64,000 bases of DNA from Thalassia testudinum (GCA_037157565.1 JAZHRO010000003.1:65102501-65166500), one strand, 5' to 3'; positions 44,392 to 55,683 are shown, counted from the stretch's first letter. Notes: generated by a model not told the origin, from the sequence alone. Numbers and translations are program-made.

Positions 44392-44911
44392 TGACTCCTG
44401 CCTGCAGAGTGGCTCCTCTGATGAGGAGGTCCTGCATATGGAGGGAGAGGGGAGGGGACGGTGGCCTGGAATGAGAAGAGCTGCTGTGTGATTTTTTTGT
44501 GGAGGACCAGGCCCTTTGCAAAGGAAGAAGCCGCCCTCTTTTTATAGAAGGAGAAAGCATGCACAGCCATGCCCTAGCTGTGCATGGCTTGTGCATGGCG
44601 AGGCTGCATGCGGCTGGCAGGGAGGGGTGTGAGCAGGGAATGGCGTGAAGAAGAAGAGGTTGCCATGAAGCCGCGGGAAGAGTTTCAAAGTCAAGTAGAA
44701 ATGAAAATAAAAAGATGGTGAATTTTGCAAAGATGCACTTGAGGAAAAATGTTAATTGCAAGGCCATTTATTTCACTCTCCTCCCCTCTCAATTAAATGC
44801 ATGCATGCATGTATTTTCACAAATGCGTCTATGGAAACCTAGTATGCATTGGTAATGCTAGGAAATAGCACAAGATGGCACTATTGCAGGTGTATTTTTG
44901 TGGTGCAATCA

Positions 44912-45681
44912 GTCGTCAAATAGACATTGGGATTTAATTCTCAACATTCACATGGTTAGAATTAATATTCCAGCCATTCTGTTTTGGACCAACGGCTAGC
45001 TGGTACCAGTACTAAAGTATCTGTACCGGTGCTAGTAGCTCACTGCCACCAGTACATGAGTCCTATTACCGGTACTCATCATAGGTACCGGTACTTGTGA
45101 CTCCCAGGTTTGAAATTCCTTAGGCACAGTAACCTACCTATACCGGTACTTCTGATGGGTACCGGTACTTATAAGGTTCAGGCCAGAATTAAGGCTTCAA
45201 CCTATGGCCAACATGTACTGGTACTTATGGTTGGTACCAATACTTGTGCACAGTTTGAGACGAATTCTCAAACCTATGCCTTGCAAATACCAGTACTAAT
45301 GAACAGTACCGGTACTTGCTTATAAGTACATGTTTTAAGTATTTTAACGCATTACGTACTTTGAAAATGTTCGCAATATGAATCCTCATTTATCTCTAAT
45401 TGATTTTACAATCTAAGTTATGATTCTTTGTTAAGAAGCATACATTCTATAAAATAAAAAATCTAAACTAAAATTCAAAGGGTCGAAGATGATCTTCTTC
45501 TCTTCGATTGTTCCTTGTCATCTTGCCTCCTCCATATCATGATCTTCTTCTCATCATCATGACTCCATCATTTCCTGTTTTCCTTGCTTCTTCACCTAAA
45601 TCTGAAAAACACTTAATGGCAAATATTAATCCATAATAATTTTGTTAACACCAAAACAAGATGTGAAACAAGGTTCCGACA
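44912..45681 (-). repeat. SireC 3' LTR, proximal part (starts with AthD duplication GTCGT)
   Basis: Matches 48186-48945. On the minus strand it starts TGTCGGAACCTTG at 45681. It contains a cluster of GTACCGGTAC-type palindromes with exact copies at 45085-45094, 45159-45168 and 45306-45315. Confidence 0.92.
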
Positions 45682-46179
45682 ATCTCCCCCCATTTGATGT
45701 TGACAAAACTATCTTGCAAATAGATATACTAAAGACAAGATTATTTTTAGTAATGTTATATGAAGGAAAAATAAACTATTAAATCCTCCCCCATAATGTG
45801 TGCTCCTCTAAAAATATTACTATTTGCCATTTATTTTTCTCCCCCTTTTTGTCAACCGTCAAAAAATGAAAGGGTAAAGAATATCATACCATAAAATTTA
45901 CCAATAGTAAAATGATGAATGTGGGTACCAAGCTCTGTTAGGCTATCGTTCTTGGTTTTCATTAAACCTATAGAAAGGTTGAAATATTCCGTTGTGTGCC
46001 TTGAACACCCACTGATCTCTTTAATCTATCCCTGCAAAACAATGTAAAATATCTTTCCTATGTACCCATTTTCTTGTGGGTCCTTTCAAGTTTGTACCTT
46101 TCAAACCCTGAGATTTATAGAGCTTTCTTTTATTAGATCTATAATTGTTGGGATTTTTGGCCTTTTGGTACTTCTATGC
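45682..46179 (-). other. SireC interior 3' end with several polypurine tracts
   Basis: The minus strand carries GGGGGAG-type tracts at 45682-45695 (touching the LTR), 45784-45792 and 45836-45850. Multiple polypurine tracts are a Sirevirus hallmark. Remnant codons such as RKWVHRKDILHCFAG (about 46040-46080) resemble the segment that precedes the Copia protease. No protease, integrase or reverse transcriptase follows. Confidence 0.75.
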
Positions 46180-47548
46180 TTGCATAGGTGCATGTGATTT
46201 ATTTTGTTTATTCTTTTTACTTTGAAATTTTGATTTTAATGAATCACAAAATTCAGTGTTTAGCCTAGTTATTTTAAGATTATTCAAAGTCTCTTCAAAG
46301 TGCTCATAAATATCTTTTAGTTCTAATATCTTTGCATGCAACTGATTGTTAGTCGCTTTTGACATTTCTAATTCCATTTCTAAACATGTTTTATCTATTT
46401 CTAATATTTGATAATTATTCTTTGAAATTTTATTTTCTTTTTTAAATGACTTAGCTTTATGTTCTTCATATGCTTCTAATAATTCTTCAAAAAAAAAAAT
46501 CAGGGTTTACCTCATTATCCGTGTCTTCCATAGTTGCTACCAAGCAAAGATGTGCGACCTCGTCATCATCCGATTTGCTAGAGTTGGTGTCCATGTTGGA
46601 GCTGCTATCATCCCATGTCGCTTTAAATGTTTTTTTCTTCTTCTTCTTGAGATCCTTTGTTTCTTTCCTATTGTCCTCCTTATTGTTTACAGGGTAATCC
46701 TTTCTCAAGTGCCCCTTTCTCTTGCACTCATAACAAATAACATTAGTTGAAACTTTATTGATTTGTTTACCGTACTTTTGAAGAAATATCTGAAACTTCC
46801 TTGTAAGTATCTTCATTTCTTCATTTTCGGATTCCGAGGTTGTTGAGTTCGAGTCCCCCTTAATTGCTCTAAAAGCAATATTCTTCCTTTTGCTAGACAT
46901 CTTCTCCTCCTCGTTCTTCTTCATGTTTTCTAGTTGGACTTCATAAGCCATAAGGCTACCAACTAGAACATCCAAGGGGAGAGTGGAGAGGTCCTTTGCC
47001 TCTTGGATGGCTGTGGTCTTTAGAGACCAATCACTTGTAAGAGATCTTAAGATCTACCTAACAAGCTGCTCTTCCGTGAACTTCACTACAAGGTTCTTTA
47101 GGGGGTTAACTATTTCCTCAAACCTTGTGTACAGGTGTTTGATCATTTCTCCTTTGGTCATCCTGAAACACATAATTTTCAGTTAGAATTGAGATACGAG
47201 TTTCCTTTACCTTGTTTGTAGTTTCTTAGGTGACCTTGAGAGTGTTCCAAATTTCGTATGGGGATTCGCATGCCGAAATTCGGTTGAACTCTTCCCTTGA
47301 CAAGGCACAATAAAATGCATTCATTGCCTTTGCGTTGCCTACATTCTTTTCTTCTAATCCGTTGTCCACACTACTCCTTCTTGTGGCTCTGAATCCAAGT
47401 ACTTCTCCCAAATGAGGGTCCAAGCCTCCTCATCCATCGCTTTGAGAAAGACTTGCATCCTCCTCTTCCAATACCTGAAGTCTGTCCCATCGAAATAGGG
47501 TGGACGGGTGGATGACTGTCTTTCGATGCACCTTGATGTAGATGCCAT
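46180..47548 (-). pseudogene. gag: SireC gag (Copia/Sirevirus type)
   Basis: The ATG at 47548 opens MASTSRCIERQSSTRPPYFD followed by GTDFRYWKRRMQVFLKA, the conserved start of Copia Gag. A frameshift near 47354-47423 leads to AKAMNAFYCALSREEFNRIS and YEIWNTLKVT. After a gap, the frame at 46975-46487 has MDVLVGSLMAYEVQLENMKK and the zinc knuckle CYECKRKGHLRKDYP, whose last Cys is Tyr. A Ser/Asp-rich part and a predicted coiled coil (46377-46180) follow. It would coat the RNA in particles; frameshifts and the knuckle change make it a pseudogene. Confidence 0.88.
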
Positions 47549-47576
47549 TGCGAGTTGATTTATTATGTCTTCTCAC

Positions 47577-47594
47577 AACCTCGCTCTAATAACA
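47577..47594 (-). other. SireC primer binding site (tRNA-iMet type, degraded)
   Basis: Minus strand TGTTATTAGAGCGAGGTT, similar to the usual TGGTATCAGAGC start of Copia PBSs, 2 nt from the LTR. Confidence 0.75.
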
Positions 47595-47596
47595 CT

Positions 47597-48945
47597 TAAT
47601 ATGATCTAAATAGATTGGATGGGATGGCTATGTGCACAAAAACTCAAACACAAAATCAATAATAACAAGAAAATTTGCATAATCAATTAAACCACAGAAA
47701 ATGGCACAATATGTATAGTGGTTCCCCTCCTTTGGATACTCCACTACCTAAGCCTCCTAGCTTAGGATTTTTAACCCGATTCTCTCAACCTAGAGAGAAT
47801 AAATTTACTAAACGAGGTAATTAACGGGTTATCTCAACCCAAGTATAAAAGACGGGTTTGTTATAACCCAATGAGCAATAGCTCAAATACAAATGAAAGA
47901 ATAGGTGTAAGACAAAAAAATCTTACAACTAGAACCTAAGCATCTCAACAAATTTAAATATAATGTTACCGATTTGAGAGCCTAGTGAAGATGTGAATGC
48001 ATGAAAGAAAATCACGTTGATGCATTTACAAAAGCATGGAAAGATTGAGAGCAGCAAACTCTATTCTTCTCTTTGAATATGGTGGATATATGAAATATAG
48101 AGCTCTAGAATTTTCTCTTATCTTTCTTGTATCTCTTGTGTGCAAACAAAAAGTCCAAGACTTATTTTATTGAGTTTAGGACCTCAGGTAGTTGTCAAAT
48201 AGACGTTGAGATTTAATTCTCAACGTTCACATGGTTAGAATTAGTATTCCAGCCATTTTGTTTTGGGCCAATGGCTAGTTGGTACCGGTACTAGTAGCTC
48301 ATTGCCACAGTACATGAGTGTTGTTACCGGTACTCATCATAGGTACCGATACTTGTGACTCCCAGGTTTGAAATTCCTTAGGCATAGTAACCTACCTGTA
48401 CCGATACTTATCATGGGTACCTATACTTGTAAGGTTCAAGCCAGAATTAAGGCTTCAACCTGTGGCCAACATGTACTGGTACTCATGGTTGGTACTGGTA
48501 CTTGTTGTTCACAGTTTGAGATGAATTCTCAAACCTGTGCCTTGCAAATACCAGTACTGATGAATAGTACCGGTACTTGCTTACAAGTACATGTTTTAAG
48601 TATTTTAATCCATTACGTACTTTGAAAATGTTCACAATATAAATCCTCATTTATCTCTAATTGATTTTACAATCTAAGTTATGATTCTTTGTTAAGAGGC
48701 ATACATTCTATAAAATAAAAAATCTAAACTAAAAATCAAAGGGTCGAAGATGATCTTCTTCTCTTCGATTGTTCCTTGTCATCTTGCCTCCTCCATATCA
48801 TGATCTTCTTCTTCTCATCATCATGCCTCCATCATTTCCTGTTTGCCTTGCTTCTTCACCTAAATCTAAAAAACACTTACTGGCAAACATTAATCCATGA
48901 TAATTTTGTTAACACCAAAACAAGATGTGGAACAAAGTTCCAACA
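47597..48945 (-). repeat. SireC 5' LTR
   Basis: 1349 bp, on the minus strand TGTTGGAACTTTG to the PBS-proximal end. The terminal CA of the element has become TA (TG>TA on the plus strand at 47597). TATA-like CAATAAAATAAG is at about 48163-48172, and the palindrome array is upstream of it (48280-48576). Confidence 0.92.
48282..48576. promoter_or_regulatory. GTACCGGTAC palindrome array in SireC 5' LTR U3
   Basis: Exact GTACCGGTAC at 48282-48291 and 48567-48576, with about eight one- or two-mismatch copies between (for example TTACCGGTAC, GTACTGGTAC). All lie within about 400 bp upstream of the TATA-like box. Confidence 0.75.
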
Positions 48946-50232
48946 TCGGGGTGGCCCAACAGATGCTTAAAACAAAGGTGCAGAGACGGATGTAGAGAGG
49001 ATGGGAAGAAGAAGAGGGAGGGGTTGTAGAAGGGGGAAGAAGAAGAAAGTAAAGAATGCTTTAAAAGGGGACCCTTAGGCCTCTTTTCATAGCATTTGTA
49101 AAGGGCATTTAGGGTATTTGGACCCTTAAATCCGTGCAAAGGCTTCAGATTAATCAGATCCGTTGATCGGGAGATCAACAGCCTTGATTAAGCCTTCCAG
49201 ATCCTTCTTTCATCCTCGATTTAATCAGGTACTACCACGTGGCTGCCTGTGCATCCTTGGATCATGATCTAACCGCTCCTGCTCACCCATGTTCGCCCAC
49301 ACACTTCGTGCCCGCCACTCAGCACTCAAACGTGCCTCAATTCCTTAAGGATTCTCAGCTGCCGATCGAGATGCGCACCGCTCACTGAATCCTTAAGACC
49401 TGCGTCATCGCTCACTTCTGCATCTGACACTTCCGCGCTTGCCACACGTTTGCTGCCGATCCACCTGATGAAGATCTAGCAGTTGAATTTCATCTGCGAG
49501 AGCCCATCTCCTAATTGTACTTCGATCCCGCATCGGTCGCTAGCTGTTAGGTGCGCTCTCCGCTACGCTACATGTGTGGATTGTCGCGTTTTCCATTTTG
49601 TGTGTGTCTGCCCTCAGCGGTTGGATGGGAATCCAATGGTCAAGATCTCTCCCGTGCATGATGAGGCAGCTGGAGCCGGGCAATGTGGCTGCGTCGCGAC
49701 CGTTGGATGGGAATCCAATGGTCCACGGTTCTCCTTTCCAGATTGGGGCACGGTGAGGGGCAGTTGTGATAGTGCCACATGGCACCTTCGTGGCCGTCCA
49801 TCTTCTTCTCCTTGTATCTGATGATGTAGGCCTCTGATTGAGTTGATTTCTGTGCCATTGGATTGCGAACATCGATCCAAATCCATCTGTGCGGTTGGAT
49901 TTGTCATCTGAGGTTTGGATATTCTTCCATTTTTCCCTTGGCTCCTACTTCTTCTGCGGACTCCCTGGGGTGCTGCGGGAGTCTGATTGATGTGCTCTTG
50001 GAAGCATTGGACTCCCGTCATTGTTCCAAATAAATCCCTAAGGTTGGATCGATCACCTGCAGCCCTGGATTACCTAAAATTATTAATACCTCTCAAATAG
50101 CACATTATTGTGTATAAAACATATAAATCATCTAAGATGCAAAGTACAATCTGTATGTATGCAGAATGCCCATGTTAAGCTAGGTTCTACTTTGATTCAG
50201 GCAAATTAGGGCCTATGATAGCTGCACAATCA
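48946..50232 (-). repeat. AthF 3' LTR, proximal part
   Basis: The minus strand starts TGATTGTGCAGCTATCATAG at 50232 next to a polypurine tract (GGCATGGAGGTA). It has U3 palindromes at 49617-49722 and a TATA-like TATGAAAAG at about 49083-49091, then a pyrimidine-rich leader. It is cut at 48946 by SireC (duplication TCGGG) and continues at 28144. Confidence 0.85.
49617..49722 (-). promoter_or_regulatory. CCGTTGGAT/ATCCAATGG palindromes in AthF U3
   Basis: Two copies, 49617-49641 and 49699-49722 (CGTTGGAT-GGGA-ATCCAATG core). Same motif family as AthA and AthC although the rest of the LTR differs. Confidence 0.65.
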
Positions 50233-51988
50233 TACCTCCATGCCTAAATCGTTCTAGCCCCTAGCAAGTGTTAGACTAAATGCATTTTATCAAGAATTTA
50301 ACTAAAGATTTATTTCTTTTTGTTTCATCCAAATATTCAGAATCCAGATAACCATGAATATACATTGTTGTAGCTTCTACAATGGATCCGAGCGAAGAGT
50401 CGATACACATTTAAATCTTGTACTTGACCCCTAGTAAAATTTTGTTGGGATAGGCAAACCTCTTCTCTCGGGGATATAAACTATTCTCTGATTTTAGCCT
50501 CGGCTTTTGGCTTAGGTAGAAGATGTCTGAATTAACTGGATTTGTATTTGGTGGCTCACTCTCTTCTGGTGCTACATAGAGACTAGTATTTCAGAATCTA
50601 GATTTCTGGATTATTGAATAAATTAACTTAAAGAAAGGCTAGAAAACTATGCTCTCTTTAATCTTTTGTACTTTTTCTTTTCTCTCTTTCTCTCTCTCTT
50701 TCTTTTCCTTTTTCTTTTTCTTCCTGAGCTCACATCTCACCAGATCTGTAACTATATTTGGTGGTCTTACATGACATTACACTTTAATTAGGTTCTAATA
50801 GTCCTACAACTAAGTCAGATTCCTCAGCCCATATTCAGGCAGTCAGAAATACAGAAAAATAGGTTTAGGCTGTATTTGGTGGTTTGTGGGAATGGTAGGT
50901 GCTTTTGCCTCAAAATATTTTGACTTACATAACTGAAACTTCTTAACATAACACTTTTTTTTTTCAAGCAAATATCTCTTTTGTATTCTTTTTTTCTTAT
51001 TTTTTTTTATCAATATATATATACCTACTGGCACAATGCCGTTACCAACATGACATAATGCAACAATGCGACACAACATACATACTTTTATTCATGAGGC
51101 ATTATTTGGGATTTTTGGGGATGACCAAGAGGATCTCGAGTGACTTATTTGGTGGAAGTGCTGACTCTCAACACCGAGTAGGGAACGGATAGGATGACAT
51201 ATTTCTGACCTTGACATAGTACCCTCCTTCAGCTGAGGATTCCATAGAGGATAGTCGTGACCATCCACCTCAGTCTTAGTTTTATCAGAACTTGCTTTCT
51301 GTGTTTTTGCCTTATTTGGTGGCTCTCGTACGGAATTTCTCACAAAATTAGTACACAAGAACTGAGAGCAAAAACTATGCCCATCTCTAAGTATTATCCA
51401 ATTATTAAAGATTAAAGATTCCTTACACTAGCCTTAGAGCACTAGTAGACTCTCTACTCTCATCTCACGCATGTTTTGGTGGATCTACTAGAAGATGGTT
51501 CACCTGACTCCCTAATTGCTATCCAGGGGTTCAGGAGAAAAAGCAATGCTTCTTCTCAACAAACTAGAGATGTCTATCAGTTTTCACATTGGATCCATTA
51601 CAAATTCTACATGTAGATGTGAGGTTATACTAGATTCTAAGCTTAGGAATCTACTAAAGAATAAATCTTTAATAGAACCTCTCGATAAAACTATCTAATC
51701 CCCCACTTGTTGGTAGAAAATTTTCATTTTTTATGGACTACCCCCCCATGCCTAAGTGTTTGCATGTCCTCATGCATGAATAAAAGAAATAAGGCAGGGT
51801 GTATATGGATAGAAATCACCTGAAACTGTTTCTGAGTTGTCGTTCATCTCATGCCATCACTGCAATGCCATAACAATTTGCAAAACAATATGCGAAATAA
51901 TATGCGAAAATGAAATATGCTATGTATATATGGTATGTATATATGTATACATGCTGAGTTTAACACCTCTAGTTGGGCAACTCATCAA
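50233..51988 (-). other. AthF non-coding 3' region
   Basis: Homologous to AthB 24307-26327 in opposite orientation. On the plus strand TATTTGGTGG occurs at 50545-50554, 50755-50764, 50873-50882, 51146-51155 and 51313-51322, with a variant at 51473-51482. The pyrimidine-rich tract 50671-50730 is purine-rich in element sense. The post-pol G-tract is at 51741-51775. No env-like ORF. Confidence 0.75.
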
Positions 51989-52666
51989 TCACACATCCTC
52001 AAGAAGATGTATTGTTTCGTCAGTAGGAGGAGGTTCCCGAGCAAGGAATGGTTTGAGGTGCTAGCCATTAATCGTAAAAACATGCCTAGATTTTGGGGCT
52101 CTAATTTGGACTGCCCCTTTAGGACACAAGTGGACCACCAGAAATGGCCCAATCCACTTGGACTTGAGCTTTCCCACAAAGAATTTGAGTCGGGAGTTAA
52201 ACAACCAGACCTGCTGGTTTTGTGTGAACTCCTTCCTCCGGATGTGTCGATCATGGAAAGCTTCTGTCTTGTCTTTGTATATTTTTTCATTTTTGTAAGC
52301 TTCCCGCCTAATCTCCTATAACTCGCTGAGCTGGAGCTTCCTTTCATAACCTCCAGCCTCGAGATTAAAATTACACATCTGCACTACCCAAAAGGCACGA
52401 TGCTCCTACTCCACAGGAGGGTGATAGGCCTTTCCATACACCATGTGGTATGGCGACATTCTAAGCAAGGCCTTGTATGCGGTCCGATATGCCCATAGTG
52501 CATCAATACACTGATTGGACCAATCCTTCCTATCAGGTCTAACCGTCTTTTGAAGGATAAGCTTGATTTGATGATTTGATACTTCAGCCTACCTATTGGT
52601 TTGTTGGTGATACGGGGTAGCAATGTGGTGCTTCACCCTATATTTCTTCAATAATGACCTGAAATG
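51989..52666 (-). pseudogene. pol: AthF pol: integrase C-terminal part
   Basis: From the S2 duplication downward in element sense: FRSLLKKYRVKHHIATPYH, TNR then a stop then AEVS (catalytic Glu kept), [13 protein letters not shown], and [19 protein letters not shown] in a frame broken near 52384-52450. The C-terminal domain follows ([34 protein letters not shown]), ending at TGA 51989-51991. Two or more stops and a frameshift. Confidence 0.88.
52662..52666. repeat. S2 target-site duplication, left copy (AAATG)
   Basis: AAATG at 52662-52666 and 54359-54363. Removing S2 and one copy joins HAHF to RSLLK in integrase. Confidence 0.93.
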
Positions 52667-54358
52667 TGAAGTTTCTCCCTTCGAAGAGGGGTGACGTAAT
52701 AATTGCGGAAATAATATATAAAGCAATCTCACAAAAAATCAATCGCACAAGTACACAACTGTTTTTAGGTGGAAACCCAAAACGGGTGAAAACCACCACC
52801 TAACCCTCTCGAGTTAGGATTTTCCGATCAACCTAGTTGATCAAATCCACTAACCGAATCACTTTAAAACGAGGGTGATTCAACCTCAGTACAACCACGC
52901 TACAAGTACGAGGGTAGCGTTCCTCAACCCCTTCTCTCCACGAGAAGGATTTTGTCCCACGAAGGAGACGGGAATTCGCAAAGCGAATACCCAACCAAAA
53001 GACAAAGATAAAATAAACAACAAACCTATAGAGCCAACAAAGTAATAAACCTAAGCTTCTATAGGAAATAGGAAACTCCCCTTTGCAAGGAGTGCGTCGA
53101 CGATGACGCGGGTGCGTGAGCCACGCAACAGCGCAATGTCGCTCTCGTGAACAACGGCGGGAGAGCGGGTGCGCGAAGGCTTGATGCTCTCAAGATGATG
53201 GAGCTTGAGCTTGGAGAGCAAGAGTTAGCTAGGACACAAGAGAGTGAAACTATGTTGCTTAAGTGTGTCTTGTGTTTCTCTTGGTGTGTCTCTTGTGTTG
53301 TAAAGGTTCCCCTCTATTTATAGAGGCCTTAGGAAGGCCTTGGAAGGCTTAGGAAAGGTTCTATAGCCGTTGGGAACAAAGTCCAAGAGAATCAGGCCGA
53401 AATCAGGACAATGATTACATTTGACAGGGTTATCAGACGTCTAACTCTGGTATCAGACATCTGATTTTGGGCGGGTCTGATTTTGGGCGGGTCTCTCCCT
53501 GACTTGGATTAGACTAAACAGGATTTTTGCGCAAGTCCATCAGACGACATACAGGACATCTGGAACTATGTCTGGACGTCTGGAAACCTACTTCTACTGT
53601 GGGAATTGATTTCCAAATGTTGCAACGGCTAGAAAATCTCTGAGAAGAGATTTTGGGTCAGCCGAGGCAAAACGGTCATTTATCAGACATCTTGAAAGGC
53701 CTAAGGACGTCTGATAAGGCTCTAACGGTCATAATCTTGAGTGTCTGCTAAGCTAGCCAACGGTCCACTATCTGGACGTCTGGCAAGTCCATCAGACGTC
53801 TCATAAGACGTCTGGTATAAGGGTCTGGACGTCTGATTTCATCAGACAGAACTAACTAGTCCAGCCTAACAGTTATCAGACGTCTGAAACAACAGTCAGA
53901 CGTCTTGAAATGCTTTATCAGACGTCTGATTTAGGAATTAGACGTCTGGAAGTGCTGCTTGAACCCTATATTGGTTTTCTAAGTATTCTACAAAAAACCT
54001 AAGTATCTTAGGATTGTGCCGGTGTTCCTAGGACTACTGTTAGGGTTCTTTGAGGCTCTTTAACATAATTTTCTAAGGAAAATAAAAAGAGCAAGAAAAT
54101 AAAGACAAGAGATACAAGAAAGGATTAAAAAGAATCTATCCTATTCTTCTTGTCTTCTATCTTCAATCTGTCGCTCCACGCGAACCTCCTCTGTTTTCCG
54201 TCAAGCTCCTCCAATCCGTCCTGGATGCGAGCTCGAACTCCATCTAAACACGTCCACATTTGCAATTGACCTGAAATCTAGGACTCAAATTGCAAATGTT
54301 AAATAACACGTGTTTTGTTATCATCAAAACAAATGATCGTGGTGCTCTAGCACCAACA
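52667..54358 (-). mobile_element. S2: solo LTR of the Sire2 family
   Basis: 1692 bp, on the minus strand TGTTGGTGCTAGAGCACCAC (from 54358) to GGGAGAAACTTCA (52667). TATA box at 53314-53322, CAGACGTCTG-type array at about 53430-53950. Very similar to S1 and the Sire2 LTRs. Inserted in AthF integrase only about 260 bp from Sire2. Confidence 0.94.
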
Positions 54359-54621
54359 AAATGGGCATGGATGAAGTGACTTCCCCAATTGCTTATCAGG
54401 GCGTGGGGAACTCCGAATCTCACAAAAATGAATTCCTGAACAAAGGATATAACAGTCTTATGATCAGCTCGTCTTGCCGGGATAGCTTCTACCGACTTTG
54501 ACACATAGTCTACTGCAAGGAGTATGTACTCAAAGCCATGAGAGTTCGGGAAGGGACCCATAAAGTCGATGCCCCATATGTCAAACACTTCTACGACAAG
54601 AATGGATTGGAGAGGCATCAT
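54359..54621 (-). pseudogene. pol: AthF pol: integrase catalytic core segment
   Basis: Between two insertions. Reads [55 protein letters not shown] and [13 protein letters not shown]. The first catalytic Asp (WGIDF) is present. The second, expected in SDGGSHF, is Asn (ISNWGSHF). It continues the finger at 59566-59700 and runs into 52666. Confidence 0.92.
54617..54621. repeat. Sire2 target-site duplication, left copy (ATCAT)
   Basis: ATCAT here and at 59561-59565; the perfect 5-bp duplication defines Sire2. Confidence 0.95.
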
Positions 54622-55052
54622 TGTTGGTGCTAGAGCACCACGATCATTTGTTTTGATGATAACAAAACATAGGTTATTTAACATTTGCACTTGGAGTCTT
54701 AGATTTCAGGTCAATTGCAAATGTAGACGTGACCAGATGGAGTTCGAGCTCGCATCCAGGACGGATTGGAGGAGCTTGATGGAGAACAGAAGAGATTCGC
54801 GAGGAGCGATAGATTGAAGATGGAATGTCAAGAAGAATAGGATAGATTTTTGTTTAAACCTTTCATGTATCTTTTATCTTTATTTGCTTGCTCTTTTTAT
54901 TTCCTTAGAACATCATGTTAAAGAGCCTCAAAGTACCCTAACAGTAGTCTTAGGAACACCCGCACAACCCTAAGATACTTAGGTTTTCTGTAGAATACTT
55001 AAAAAACCAATATAGGGTTCAAACAGAGTTTCCAGACGACTAATTACCAAAT

Positions 55053-55569
55053 CAGACGTCTGATAAAGGGTTTTAAGACGTCTGACTGTTGTTTCAGACG
55101 TCTGATAACTATTAGGCTGGACTTAGTGTTCTGTCTGATGAAATCAGACGTCCAGACCTTAGACCAGACATCTTAGGGGATGTCTGATGACTTTGCCAGA
55201 CGTCCAATTAGTGGACCGTTGGCTCTCTTGACATACACTCAAGGATATGACCGTTAGAGCCTTATCAGACGTCCTTGAGCCCTTTCAGACGTCTGATAAT
55301 TGACCGTTTTGCCTCGACTGACCCGAAAATCTCTTCTCAGAGATTTTCTAGCCGTTGCAAATCCATTCCCATGAAAAAGTAGGTTTCCAGACGTCCAGAC
55401 ATAGTGCCAGACATCCTGTATGTCGTTTGATGGACTTGCACAAGAACCCTGTTTAGATCTGATTCAAGTCAGGAAGGAACCCGCATGAAATCAGACGTCT
55501 GACCTTGAAATCAGACGACTTAAAGTGGTTTTCCAGACGTCTAATGACAGAATTAGACGTCTGATTACC
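55053..55569. promoter_or_regulatory. CAGACGTCTG palindrome array in Sire2 5' LTR U3
   Basis: Exact 10-bp palindromes at 55053-55062, 55095-55104, 55286-55295 and 55492-55501, with roughly ten near copies (CAGACGTCCA, TAGACGTCTG, AAGACGTCTG). The core GACGTC is the C-box type of bZIP site. The array ends about 110 bp before the TATA box and recurs in the 3' LTR, S1 and S2. Confidence 0.8.
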
Positions 55570-55674
55570 CTATCAAGTGTAATCATTGTCCTGATTTCGG
55601 CCTGATTCTTTTGGGCTTTGCACCCAACGGCTATGGAACCTTTCCTAAGCCTTCCAAAGCCTTCCTAAGGCCTC

Positions 55675-55683
55675 TATAAATAG
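55675..55683 (+). promoter_or_regulatory. Sire2 LTR TATA box
   Basis: TATAAATAG within the near-palindrome CCTCTAT-AA-ATAGAGG. The same sequence is at 58903-58911, 35247-35255 (S1) and 53314-53322 (S2). Confidence 0.75.

Larger units (their letters stand above)
28745..44911 (-). mobile_element. AthD: complete Athila retrotransposon with 2.8-kb LTRs
   Basis: 16.2 kb including the 1.77-kb S1 solo LTR and its duplication, so about 14.4 kb by itself. 5' LTR 42097-44911, intact PBS 42072-42089, leader, gag, protease, reverse transcriptase, RNase H (split by S1), integrase, 3' region, polypurine tract and 3' LTR 28745-31530. Flanked by GTCGT. It has the best-preserved pol of the window (a 330-codon open stretch over protease). 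The LTRs are unusual: a CpG-dense hairpin-rich block and a TA microsatellite downstream of the TATA box. Confidence 0.96.
42097..44911 (-). repeat. AthD 5' LTR
   Basis: 2815 bp, pairs with 28745-31530. TATA at 44533-44546, hairpin block about 43507-44460, microsatellite 42788-43505. Ends next to the PBS and the GTCGT duplication (44912-44916). Confidence 0.95.
28145..48945 (-). mobile_element. SireC: pol-less Sirevirus-like Copia element, split by AthD
   Basis: LTRs at 47597-48945 (5') and 28145-28739 plus 44912-45681 (3', split by AthD). The interior (45682-47596) is only 1.9 kb. It holds a tRNA-iMet-type PBS, a gag pseudogene and purine tracts, but no protease, integrase or reverse transcriptase. 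Gag style, several CT/GGGGGAG tracts and a palindrome-rich LTR indicate the Sirevirus lineage. It is non-autonomous and would have needed enzymes in trans. Inserted in the AthF 3' LTR. Confidence 0.88.

Noticed and set aside
43473..44767. Similar open frames in AthD 5' LTR
   Set aside because: Same GC-rich block; no shared frame with the 3' LTR copy and no family motifs.
49540..50021. Frames of 110-135 codons on both strands
   Set aside because: Lie within the AthF LTR around palindromes; the opposite-strand frames mirror each other.
55053..55569. CRISPR-like array suggested by regularly repeated CAGACGTCTG
   Set aside because: Eukaryotic context, 10-bp imperfect repeats, irregular spacing, inside an LTR, no cas genes.
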